The translations under genes were made by a program, and so were the position numbers. 64,000 nucleotides of DNA from Coriobacteriia bacterium (GTDB taxonomy: Bacteria; Actinomycetota; Coriobacteriia; Coriobacteriales; UMGS124), in contig JAGZEG010000015.1 of NCBI GenBank assembly GCA_018368455.1, forward strand, positions 9,943-73,942, given 5' to 3'. The notes under the pieces were generated by a model. The model was not told where the DNA came from. It did not search any database and saw nothing but the letters and a program-made list of their open reading frames with translations. Numbering within the stretch: position 1 is the stretch's first letter; the number at the start of each line of letters is the position of its first letter. Shown here piece after piece: positions 53,034-61,489 of the stretch.

Positions 53034-54059
53034 TTATCGACCCTGATAGACCTCGGCGGGGGACTTGCCGTCGAGATAGTTGTGCGGCACGAGGTTCCAG
53101 GCGCCGAGGAAAGCACCCATGAGCTGGGCGAACGTGTCGTCGTCGACGTGGCCGAGGGCAGAGGCGTCCGCGCCGAATAGCTGCTCGACGACGTCGTGCG
53201 CCACGCGATCGCCCGGGCACGTCCGGATGGCGCGCACGATGTCGCCCCAACCCACGGTGAGCCCGTGCGCGCGGGCGAGCTGCTCATACGACTCCTGGCA
53301 GCGCGCAAGGTATGCGGCCCGCTGCTCGGGAGGCACATCGATGCCCGGGCTGCCCGCATCCGCCGTCGTGCGCGCAGGATCGGCTGGCGCGCCGTCCCCT
53401 GCGGAGCCGAACGTCAGGTGCAGGATGTCGATGAGGTCGACCCGACGGCCCATCTCGGCCAGGCGGGCAACAGCGTCGCCGAAGCGCCCCTCCTCGAGGC
53501 CCTCGCGATACAGGGCGGCCTCCCAGGGGCAACGCCACTCCCCTGCGGCCTGCGCCAGCCGCAGCGCGACGAGACCTCCTGGTGCGCGCAGCGAGCTGCT
53601 GAGGCGGGCGTCGTACACAGCGTACGTCGCGCCGCCGCAGAGGTCCTCCAACGTCACGGTCTTGGCGGCAGCGTCGATGGAGCGCACCCAAAACAGAGAG
53701 AAAAACTGCGTCGCGGCAACCTGGCGGAACAGCTCGACAACGGCGCGATCCGTCTTGGCGGGAGCGCAGACGACAAAGTGCTCCAGCGGCGTGCGATCGT
53801 TTGCCAGGTGATAGTCGAACACGAACCACTCCGCAAACGCCCGCGCGAGGCGATGCTGGGCGCCAGCGTCGTTTTGGGCTGCCGAGCTGGGATCGACCTC
53901 GGAGAGGAAGCGTCCGTACGCGCCGTCGAGCTCGCCGCTGCGCTGGGCAAAGTACGCGACGACCGAGCGGAAGTCGAGCTCGGGATGGGCGCCGAGAGCC
54001 GCGACGCTCCCCCGCTTCGAAGCCTTGCCAGGCCGGCTCTTCCCCTGCTTTTTTGCCAT
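53034..54059 (-). CDS. Hypothetical protein, 341 aa
   Basis: The chosen start is ATG 54059 (MAKKQGKSRPGKASKRG), preceded by AAGGGA. The N-terminus is basic, and the remainder is soluble and helical (YFAQRSGELDGAYGRFLSEV, ARAFAEWFVFDYHL, FLGAWNLVPHNYL). The FVFDYHL and LEHFV segments are reminiscent of helical proteins often linked to SEC-C motifs, but no zinc ligands are present. The function is unknown. It lies in the same direction as the two genes downstream. Confidence 0.68.
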   Translation of the reverse strand: MAKKQGKSRPGKASKRGSVAALGAHPELDFRSVVAYFAQRSGELDGAYGRFLSEVDPSSAAQNDAGAQHRLARAFAEWFVFDYHLANDRTPLEHFVVCAPAKTDRAVVELFRQVAATQFFSLFWVRSIDAAAKTVTLEDLCGGATYAVYDARLSSSLRAPGGLVALRLAQAAGEWRCPWEAALYREGLEEGRFGDAVARLAEMGRRVDLIDILHLTFGSAGDGAPADPARTTADAGSPGIDVPPEQRAAYLARCQESYEQLARAHGLTVGWGDIVRAIRTCPGDRVAHDVVEQLFGADASALGHVDDDTFAQLMGAFLGAWNLVPHNYLDGKSPAEVYQGR

Positions 54060-54243
54060 GGTCGCACGTCCCTTCCCAATCGCCTGCCACGGGCTACGGA
54101 CCGCTTTCGATGCGGGCAAGGGTAGCGCAGAGCGCCAGCGAGAAAGGACCGGGCGGTGGCAGCGCAAGAAATCCCCGCGCCCGATGCGCCTCGCAGACTC
54201 GGTGGACAGCCGCTCGGCTGAGAGGCGGCAACCCGCCCAGCAG

Positions 54244-55200
54244 TTATTTCGCGAGGTCGAGCACGGGATTGTTCGCGTCGGTGAGCACGGGGTCGTCCGG
54301 GCCCACGTTCAGGCGCGCAACATCGCAGGCGCCGGGGAAGTCGTAGAGGCCGTCACTTGCGATGACCATGTTGTTGTCGCGATCGGCGAACTCGTCCTCG
54401 TCTTCGCAGGGGATAACGTACACGTGCGCGAATACCTGGGACAGCGTGGCGACGACCGCTCGGATGAGCCGACCCTGCTCGCCACTCAGCGCCGACACGA
54501 CGTTCGTCATGTACAGCCCGCCCTCGTTCAGGCACGCGTGCGCCAGGCGCGCCGCCTCAACGGTGGCCAGCGACGCAACGGGCTCCTTGCCCGAAAAGCT
54601 GTCGTTAAGGATGACGTCGTAGCGCGGCGCATCTGAGGGCTCGGCGCTGGCCCGCTGTTCGAGAAACGCGCGTCCGTCATCGCAGACGAGCCCGAGCCGG
54701 CCCGTCTCGTCGAGATCGAACTCGGCGAACAGGCGGTCGAGGAAGAAGTAGCGCTGGGCCAGCCCCGTGATGGTGGGGTCGATCTCGACGACGTCCATGC
54801 TCGCCTCGGGATGCTCGCTGATGAAGTGCTTAGGGTAGGAGTAGCCACCGCCGCCGATCATGAGCGCACGGCGCACCGCGAGCGGGCGCTGACCCGTGGC
54901 GTCGGCCGCTGGCTGTGCCTCGAACATCTTGTCGTACAGCTTCGTGTACTCGAAAACGAGGTCGTAGACGCGGTCGTCGTCCAGATATGTGGCTGACTGG
55001 TACACGCCGCCGACGTTGAGGATGCGCACCGGCTCGCCGTCGTCGCCCTCGACCGTGAAGATGAGCACCGGGCCGAACTTCGTGCGCAGCGTGAGATAGA
55101 TGCCCGCCTGCGCCATGCGGCGGCGCACCAGCACGAGCAAGGCAACAAGCACGACCACGACGGCAAGCACGATGAGGATGACGCGAAGGAAACCGGGCAT
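54244..55200 (-). CDS. Membrane-anchored spermidine-synthase-like methyltransferase-fold protein
   Basis: The 318-residue protein starts at ATG 55200 after GAAAGG; the longer open frame has no ribosome site. A single N-terminal helix (about 4-25) is followed by a Rossmann fold like spermidine synthase: ALMIGGGGYSYPKHF, DVVEIDPTI and RYDVILNDSFSG. True spermidine synthases are soluble and have an N-terminal beta domain, so this belongs to the membrane-linked spermine/spermidine-synthase-like group whose substrates are unknown. It is the first gene of a minus-strand run. Confidence 0.82.
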   Translation of the reverse strand: MPGFLRVILIVLAVVVVLVALLVLVRRRMAQAGIYLTLRTKFGPVLIFTVEGDDGEPVRILNVGGVYQSATYLDDDRVYDLVFEYTKLYDKMFEAQPAADATGQRPLAVRRALMIGGGGYSYPKHFISEHPEASMDVVEIDPTITGLAQRYFFLDRLFAEFDLDETGRLGLVCDDGRAFLEQRASAEPSDAPRYDVILNDSFSGKEPVASLATVEAARLAHACLNEGGLYMTNVVSALSGEQGRLIRAVVATLSQVFAHVYVIPCEDEDEFADRDNNMVIASDGLYDFPGACDVARLNVGPDDPVLTDANNPVLDLAK

Positions 55201-56075
55201 GGAGACACCTTTCGTGAAGAGGCGACGCGCGAGGCGTCCGGCGTAGAGCACATCCTGCCACGAAAGCCGCACGTTGTATCGCGAAACGGGGAGGCAGAAA
55301 AAGTCGGACATCTCAGGACGGACTAGGGGCGAGCTCGCCCGCTGCCGCGCATAGTCGGGGCGATGGCAGCCATGCCCGACGTTCGGCCGAGCGGTACCGC
55401 TCGAGAAGCGCGAAATACCCCGCCAGCCAGAAGCGATGCGCGAGAGAGCGGCCGGGGCCTCGGGGCGCACGGAGCGCGTGGCGCCGAGCCGCGCGACACC
55501 CCGCGCAACGGGAGCGCCTCTGCCCCAAAATGCTCGAAGCGTGGCCAGGATTCGCCCTCGTGTATGCCCCTGGGCGCGATGTACCGGGCAGGGATCACGT
55601 GGGCCCCGGGTCAACCCGCCGCGATTTCCCCGCCGTGAGGAGGTGGCACCTAGCGCGGCATTCACGAGTGCGCTTTCTGGCCACAGTTCCGGCCCGCCGC
55701 AACAGTCCTCGGTGCAACGCAATACGAAAACGCATATCGATGCGGCTTCATGCAGATTTGGGAATATCAGAGCATCCGCTCGGGGCAATCGAGTCCTCAG
55801 GCCTATACGGAGAGGGATTCGACCCCAGAAATACCGCCAAAACCGGAGCCCGCGGGACACCGGCCGCCCGAGAACCGCGCACAAAAACGGCCCGACCGCA
55901 TCCACGCTGGCGGTCGGGCCTATGGGGGACTCAGGCGCGCCGGCCCGGGGGAAAGCAGGCGCGCCTGGAGGCCTCAATCGGGTGCGGGGCAGTTACCACG
56001 GCTCGGCGGCAGCGCCCCACGTCGCGGGCCGGCCGGGCTGCGTGCGCCAGCAGCCGGCCCGCGGTCACACAACGC
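55201..56075. other. Intergenic region between methyltransferase-like gene and reductase 3
   Basis: About 875 bp without a supported gene. It contains the terminator for reductase 3 (55883-55920) and, nearer that gene, a second hairpin with perfect 10-bp arms GCGGGCCGGC/GCCGGCCCGC (about 56026-56063). Apparent frames lack ribosome sites. Confidence 0.55.
55883..55920 (-). terminator. Rho-independent terminator of reductase 3
   Basis: On the minus strand, GGCCCGACCGC pairs perfectly with GCGGTCGGGCC and is followed by GTTTTTG. Confidence 0.82.
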
Positions 56076-58091
56076 TTACTTCGCGCCCTCGAGCGCGGCG
56101 TCAACGGCCGTCAGGATGGCCTTCGACGTGATCGTGGCACCGCTCACGGTGTCGACGCCCTCCGTGCCGCCGGCAGCGACGATGGCGCCGGGCAGCTGCT
56201 CGATGGCCTTCGTGCCGATGCCGTCCGTCTCGGAGTGGTCGCCCACGACGACGTCGGTGATGGCGCCGCCGCTCACGGTCACGGTCACGGGCACCGTGCC
56301 GCCCATGCCCTTGCCGTCGCCCTCATACGTGCCGTCCTTGTATGTGGCGCTCGAGCCACCGGCGACCGCCTCGCGAGCCTTCTCCTCGCTCGCGCCCGCC
56401 TCCGCCTTGGCGCTCTCAGCCGCGGCGGCCGCAGCAGCGGCGGCAGCCTCGCTGATCGCGGCGGCAGCCTCGTTGTTGGCAGCGATCACGTCAGCGGCGG
56501 GCGTCACGGCCTCGCCGAGCGCGGCCTTCGCAGCGTTCGTACCGGCGATGCGGCCAAACACGGTGTAGCCGCTCATGACGCACCAGTAGTCGCCCTCCAT
56601 GATGCCGCCGGCAGCGCCAGGCACGGCCCACAGGCCGGGCATCGGGCGATCATCCAGGCCGATGGCCTGCGAGTTCACGTCGATCTTGATGCCGCCGAAC
56701 GTGCCCATGACGCCAGCGACGACCGGGATGCAGTAGAACGGCGGCGTCGTCAGCGGCACGCCCGACTTCACCGGAACGTCCAGATCGGCCGTCGTGCCCG
56801 CAGCCACGGCCTCGTTCCACGCGTTGACGGTCTTCAGGAAGCCGCCCGCGTTGAACTTGTCGCCGCTCACCGTCGTCGTCTGCACGGCGGTGGCCAGCTC
56901 CTCGAGCGTGTCGGCCTGCACGATCGTCGCGCCGTGCTCGCGCAGCCAGTCGAGGCGGTCGCCGCCCACGACGGCCGCGTTGCAGTAGGCCGTCTCGATC
57001 ATCGTCTGGTGCGCGGCCTCGTCGAAGAACAGGTAGGCGCGGCAGTAGAACTGCTGCATGATCTCCTGGTTGACGAGCGAGGACGTCAGGCTCTCGTTCA
57101 CGAAGCGCTTGCCATCGCAGTTCGTGTAGATGCCCAGCGTCTGAATGGCGTGCACCGTCGCGCCGTAGTAGGCCATGTGGACGTCGTCGATGTTCTCGCA
57201 CGCCTCGTAGGCCTCGGGCGTGTCATACGTGCAGTACGAGGCCTGGGGCCAGGGCTGCGGGTGGCCGTAGTACGCGCCGAAGCCCTTCGACAGCTTGGCG
57301 CCGGCGTGCTGCGCCATGATGATGCCCGCGCCGTCGAGGTAAGGGATGCACTGGGCCTGCGACACGTCGGCGAAGCGGCCGAGGTAGCGCACCATCATTT
57401 CCTTGTTGCACTGGAAGCCGCCCGTGGCGAGCACGACCTGCTTGGCGCTAATCGTAAAGTGAGCGCCATCGGGGCCGCAGCACACGAGGCCCGTCGGGGT
57501 GCCCGCCTCGTCGAGGACGAGGTCGATGGCCTTCGTCGAGAGCAACGTCGTGCCGCCCTTGTCGTTGAAGATCTGGCCGAACTGCTGCAGGTACTCATCC
57601 GTATAGGACTTCGAGCCCTGCTCCTGGGGACGGCGGCCGCCCATCCACAGATAGGAGCTGCCCGGCGAGAGCTGCTCGGTCGTCAGGCCGAGGCCGTTGA
57701 TCCACGTGACGGTGTCGTCCCAGTTCACGCAGACGGCCTTGCCCAGGTCGGGATCGGACAGCGGCACCTTGGCATACACGGCGTTCCAGTCCGTGCCGAA
57801 GCGCGGGCCGAGGGCGCCGGCTGCGAAGCGGCTCGTGCCGCCCACGTGCGCCGAGGCCTCGACGAGGATCGTGTTCGCGCCCGCCTCGACGGCCGCGACG
57901 GCGGCGGCCAGGCCACCGACGCCGGCGCCGGCGACAACGACGTCGCACTCGTAGGCAGCGCCCGCGGCAGGAGCGGCCTCGTCGGCGTGCGCCGTGCGGG
58001 CCGCAGCGGCACCGCCGGCCAGCGCGGCGACACCGGCCACCGCGCCTGCGCCCATGAGGAAGTTCCTGCGCGAAGCGACAACATCGTTCAT
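56076..58091 (-). CDS. Tat-exported FAD-dependent reductase with C-terminal FMN-binding domain (3)
   Basis: The 671-residue protein starts at ATG 58091 after AAGGGGG. A twin-arginine signal (ASRRNFLMGAGA) precedes the FAD_binding_2 domain (DVVVAGAGVGGLAAAVAA, then GKRFVNESLTSS). An Ala-rich helical linker (about 545-595) joins it to a C-terminal FMN_bind domain whose flavinylation motif is DTVSGATITS. The domain order is the reverse of reductase 2. It is predicted to be an extracytoplasmic respiratory reductase with an unknown acceptor. It is divergent from LuxR 3, the probable regulator. Confidence 0.9.
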   Translation of the reverse strand: MNDVVASRRNFLMGAGAVAGVAALAGGAAAARTAHADEAAPAAGAAYECDVVVAGAGVGGLAAAVAAVEAGANTILVEASAHVGGTSRFAAGALGPRFGTDWNAVYAKVPLSDPDLGKAVCVNWDDTVTWINGLGLTTEQLSPGSSYLWMGGRRPQEQGSKSYTDEYLQQFGQIFNDKGGTTLLSTKAIDLVLDEAGTPTGLVCCGPDGAHFTISAKQVVLATGGFQCNKEMMVRYLGRFADVSQAQCIPYLDGAGIIMAQHAGAKLSKGFGAYYGHPQPWPQASYCTYDTPEAYEACENIDDVHMAYYGATVHAIQTLGIYTNCDGKRFVNESLTSSLVNQEIMQQFYCRAYLFFDEAAHQTMIETAYCNAAVVGGDRLDWLREHGATIVQADTLEELATAVQTTTVSGDKFNAGGFLKTVNAWNEAVAAGTTADLDVPVKSGVPLTTPPFYCIPVVAGVMGTFGGIKIDVNSQAIGLDDRPMPGLWAVPGAAGGIMEGDYWCVMSGYTVFGRIAGTNAAKAALGEAVTPAADVIAANNEAAAAISEAAAAAAAAAAESAKAEAGASEEKAREAVAGGSSATYKDGTYEGDGKGMGGTVPVTVTVSGGAITDVVVGDHSETDGIGTKAIEQLPGAIVAAGGTEGVDTVSGATITSKAILTAVDAALEGAK

Positions 58092-58401
58092 GTGAGCCCC
58101 CTTGCTCGAGTGGCGACGTCCCCCTCGACGCCGCACGGTGTCTCCAGCATAGCCAGAAACCCTCATTCGCGCGCCACAAGAAGCTCGTGAGGGCCGCACG
58201 CCGGTTTGCGCGCCACAAACGCCCCGCTCAATGCTATCGTTGACCGTATGACAGCCCGAGGCCGGCCGCGCATCACCTGAAGCTGGTGAGGGCCTCGCGC
58301 TGGGGAAACGCACACGGCGCCGTCGCAACGCAGGGGCATGGGGACTCTGCCGGCGGCAGGCGCGCCGCACCGCGTGCGGCATGTGCGCAAGGGGGTGCTC
58401 C
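58092..58401. promoter_or_regulatory. Divergent control region, reductase 3 / LuxR 3, with direct repeats
   Basis: GCGCGCCACAA occurs at 58169-58179 and again at 58208-58218, 39 bp apart and in the same orientation, midway between the divergent genes. This spacing (close to four helical turns) suits a dimeric regulator such as LuxR 3. Promoter hexamers are not clear. Confidence 0.45.
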
Positions 58402-59919
58402 ATGACAAACGCTCGGCACGACCTGTCCATGCTCGTGGGCTTCGCTCTGTTCCAGGCGTGGGTGACGCTGTGCTTCTTCACGACGCAGATCTTCCCCGAC
58501 GCCGCCGGCGCTGACTGGCACGTCTACGAGAAGTCGCTGTTCGTCTCCGTCGTCGCGCTCGTACCCTGCGCCATCTGCCACGAGCGCGTCGCCCCGCTGC
58601 TGCGCAAGCCCTCCTCGCGCTGGGCGCTGGCCGCCTGCGCGGCGCTCGGCACGCTGATCATCCCGTTCTCGCTGCGCCCCGACGTCACGGGCATCGTCCT
58701 CGCCTGGGCAGCCGCCCTGCTCACCGGCATCGCCAGCGGCCTGCTCAACCTCGCCTGGTGCCAGGAGTTCGCCGAGCACGGCAACCCGTTCGACTTCACG
58801 CTGAGCGTCGTGACGTCGAGCGTCATCATCTACGTGCTCGCGAACCTCGTCTACACGCCGGCCGTCAGCCCCTGGGCGCTGCTGGCCATCTCCATCGCGC
58901 TGGCCCTCGTCACCTGCGCGCTGCTCGCCAGGCCGCGCAGCGCGACAAGCGCCTACGTGCAGCTCGCCACGCCGCTCGTCGTGCGCTCCAAGCGCATATT
59001 CGTCGCGCGGCTGTGCGTCGGCATCTTCGTCGTCAGCTTTGCCGACGAGCTGCTGCGCAACCTCTACCTCGGCGGCACGGACCTCTCGTTTTACGCCAGC
59101 GACATCAACCTCGTCGTGCTGCTGCTCAAGGTCATCGTCTCGACGCTCGTCGTCTCGGACATCCGGCAGGGGCGCCGCGACGACTTCTCGTTTCTGTTCC
59201 GCGCCTCGTTTCTGCTCGCGCTCATCGCGGCGCTTCTGCTGCCATACGCCCACGAGACGGCCAGCGTGGCCTACGCCGTCACGAACTGCGGCGCGTTCCT
59301 GTTCAAGCTGACCGTCATGCTGGCAACGCTCGAGCTGTGCGCCCGCCACGGCGCGCCCGCCGTGCTCGTCTTCGCGATCGTGCGCGCCGTGTGGTCGCTC
59401 GACCTGCTGATTGGGTCGAGCGCGTTTGCGCTGGTCTCGACGCTGCGCGACGGTACCCCCGTAACGCAGGACCAGGCAGGCGCCATATCCATCGCGCTCG
59501 CCGTCCTCGTGGCCGTGGCCTACCTGTTCGTGTTCGCGACCGAGGCCGGGCCGCTCGCCCGCCTGCGCGGCAACCCCGACGACGAGGCAGAGCCCGTTGA
59601 CGTCGAGACGGGCGGCACGTCGGCGGAAGGTGAGCTCGAGAGCACGAGCGAGGTGGCTCGCGACATCGACGCGCTCTGCGGCGAGCTGGCCGACCGCGGG
59701 CAGCTCTCGGCGCGCGAGATAGACGTGCTGCGACTGCTTGCGCGCGGAAGGACGACCGTGCGCATCGAGGCGGAGCTCGGCATCTCGTCCAACACGGTGA
59801 ACACCCACGTCAAGCACGTGTTCCAGAAGCTCGGCGTCCACTCGCGACAGGAGCTGCTCGACCTGCTCGAGCGCGCCGCGAACGGCCAGCTCGACGGGCA
59901 TCCCGCCGGTCTGCGCTGA
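58402..59919 (+). CDS. LuxR-family regulator with multi-pass membrane domain (3)
   Basis: The 505-residue protein starts at ATG 58402, after AAGGGGG; an in-frame ATG at 58381 lacks a ribosome site. About twelve hydrophobic segments occupy residues 8-390. An acidic linker and a C-terminal LuxR helix-turn-helix (RGQLSAREIDVLRLLARGR, then GISSNTVNTHVKHVFQKLGV) follow. It is divergent from reductase 3 and likely senses its substrate in the membrane. Confidence 0.9.
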   Translation: MTNARHDLSMLVGFALFQAWVTLCFFTTQIFPDAAGADWHVYEKSLFVSVVALVPCAICHERVAPLLRKPSSRWALAACAALGTLIIPFSLRPDVTGIVLAWAAALLTGIASGLLNLAWCQEFAEHGNPFDFTLSVVTSSVIIYVLANLVYTPAVSPWALLAISIALALVTCALLARPRSATSAYVQLATPLVVRSKRIFVARLCVGIFVVSFADELLRNLYLGGTDLSFYASDINLVVLLLKVIVSTLVVSDIRQGRRDDFSFLFRASFLLALIAALLLPYAHETASVAYAVTNCGAFLFKLTVMLATLELCARHGAPAVLVFAIVRAVWSLDLLIGSSAFALVSTLRDGTPVTQDQAGAISIALAVLVAVAYLFVFATEAGPLARLRGNPDDEAEPVDVETGGTSAEGELESTSEVARDIDALCGELADRGQLSAREIDVLRLLARGRTTVRIEAELGISSNTVNTHVKHVFQKLGVHSRQELLDLLERAANGQLDGHPAGLR

Positions 59920-59992
59920 GGAGTGCGGAAAAGAGCAATCGGTTGGTTGAAACTATCGCAATTGGATGGTCGTCAAACCCGAGGCGGTAATC

Positions 59993-61276
59993 ATGGGCAC
60001 CCAGAAACTCGAGCCTGGGAAATATCTCCCCCGCTTTTGTGATGCCATGGTTCGAGAAAAGCTCAGCTATACCGGCGCCGTCGAAATCCGAGGCCCGAAG
60101 TGGTGCGGGAAAACGCAGTCTGCCCTACAGCTGGCGTCGAGCGCCGTCATGATGCAAGACCCCGATAAGCGAGATGACTACCGGCTCCTTGTCCAGACAA
60201 AACCCTCTGTCCTCCTCAGGGGAGAAACGCCCCGCCTCATCGACGAATGGCAAGAGCAGCCGCAGCTCTGGGATGCCGTGCGCTACGCCGTCGATCAGTC
60301 CGATCAGCCGGGCCGTTTCATCCTCACGGGATCGGCAACGCCGACCCAGAGGCCATCTCATTCGGGAACGGGCAGGATAGCATCCGTTGAGATGTCCCCC
60401 ATGAGCCTCGCAGAATCAGGCGAGTCAACCCGCGAGGTATCTCTCTCCGCCCTCTTTTCCGGAAACTTTGACGTGCAAGGGTATTCAGGTTGCGACGTCG
60501 AGCGCATGGCCTATCTCGTTTGCCGCGGCGGATGGCCCCGAGCAGTCACGTCCCCATCTGACGCAGGTTCGCTCGAGATGGCATACGACTATCTCTCCGC
60601 AATCGCCGACGAAGACATATCCCGCACGGACGGTATACGCAGAAATCCGCAATACGCGCGTCTCATCATGCAGGAATACGCCAGATGCACGTCAACCCAG
60701 GCAGCACAGGCAACGATGCTGAAAGACCTCAAGATACGCGATATCGACCTGTCGAAAGATACCGTCAACGGATACATTGCCGCGCTCAGAAGGCTGTATG
60801 TGGTGCGCGACCTCCCAAGCTGGGCACCGTCCCTACGCTCTCGATCGCGCATCACAAAGACACCGACCAGGCACTTCACCTGTCCGTCAATAGCAGCTGC
60901 AGCCCTTGGCGCAAGCCCGGCGTCACTGCTGCGGGATACGTCGACGCTCGACCTCCTCTTTGAATCGCTCTGCGCAAGAGACATGCGCGTATATGCCCAG
61001 GCCCTCAAAGGCGAGGTGTTCCACTATCGAGACGAGGCGGGCCAGGAAGCCGATCTCGTCCTCCAGCTCCGAGACGGCAGATACGCCCTTCTCGAAGTAA
61101 AGCTCGGGGCCTCTCTCGTGGACGAGGGAGCCGCTAGTCTGATAAAGCTCGCGGGCAAAATCGATACCAGCGTGATGGGCAGTCCAGCTTTTTGCGCCGT
61201 CATCACGCCGGGCGGCTTTGCACAACGAAGGCAAGACGGGGTCTTTGTTCTGCCTATCACCTGCCTGAGCGCGTAG
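59993..61276 (+). CDS. DUF4143-type AAA ATPase
   Basis: The chosen start is ATG 59993 because GAGGCGG lies five bases upstream; ATG 59966 is in frame without a ribosome site. The 427-residue protein has Walker A GPKWCGKT (34-41), a Walker B-like PRLIDEWQ, a sensor FILTGSATP, and a C-terminal PD-(D/E)XK-like segment EADLVLQL with ALLEVKLG. This is the usual AAA_14 plus DUF4143 layout, of unknown function. Codon use and GC are lower than in neighbours, which suggests recent acquisition. Confidence 0.87.
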   Translation: MGTQKLEPGKYLPRFCDAMVREKLSYTGAVEIRGPKWCGKTQSALQLASSAVMMQDPDKRDDYRLLVQTKPSVLLRGETPRLIDEWQEQPQLWDAVRYAVDQSDQPGRFILTGSATPTQRPSHSGTGRIASVEMSPMSLAESGESTREVSLSALFSGNFDVQGYSGCDVERMAYLVCRGGWPRAVTSPSDAGSLEMAYDYLSAIADEDISRTDGIRRNPQYARLIMQEYARCTSTQAAQATMLKDLKIRDIDLSKDTVNGYIAALRRLYVVRDLPSWAPSLRSRSRITKTPTRHFTCPSIAAAALGASPASLLRDTSTLDLLFESLCARDMRVYAQALKGEVFHYRDEAGQEADLVLQLRDGRYALLEVKLGASLVDEGAASLIKLAGKIDTSVMGSPAFCAVITPGGFAQRRQDGVFVLPITCLSA

Positions 61277-61489
61277 TCCCTCAACAAGGGACCGCGAGAA
61301 GTGCGGGAGACCTTCACCGTTCCTGCACGTCAGGGGGCCGGCGGGATTAGCCGGGACAACACGCGTGGTATAAGTGAGAGCAAGCGTGTGCCACGCCATT
61401 GCGGTGGCCACGCCCAGCAGAACGCCATTTCGGCACCCCGTGAGCCCAAGCCAGAGGCTTGCGGACCACCCGCGTCCTAAGGAGGCATC

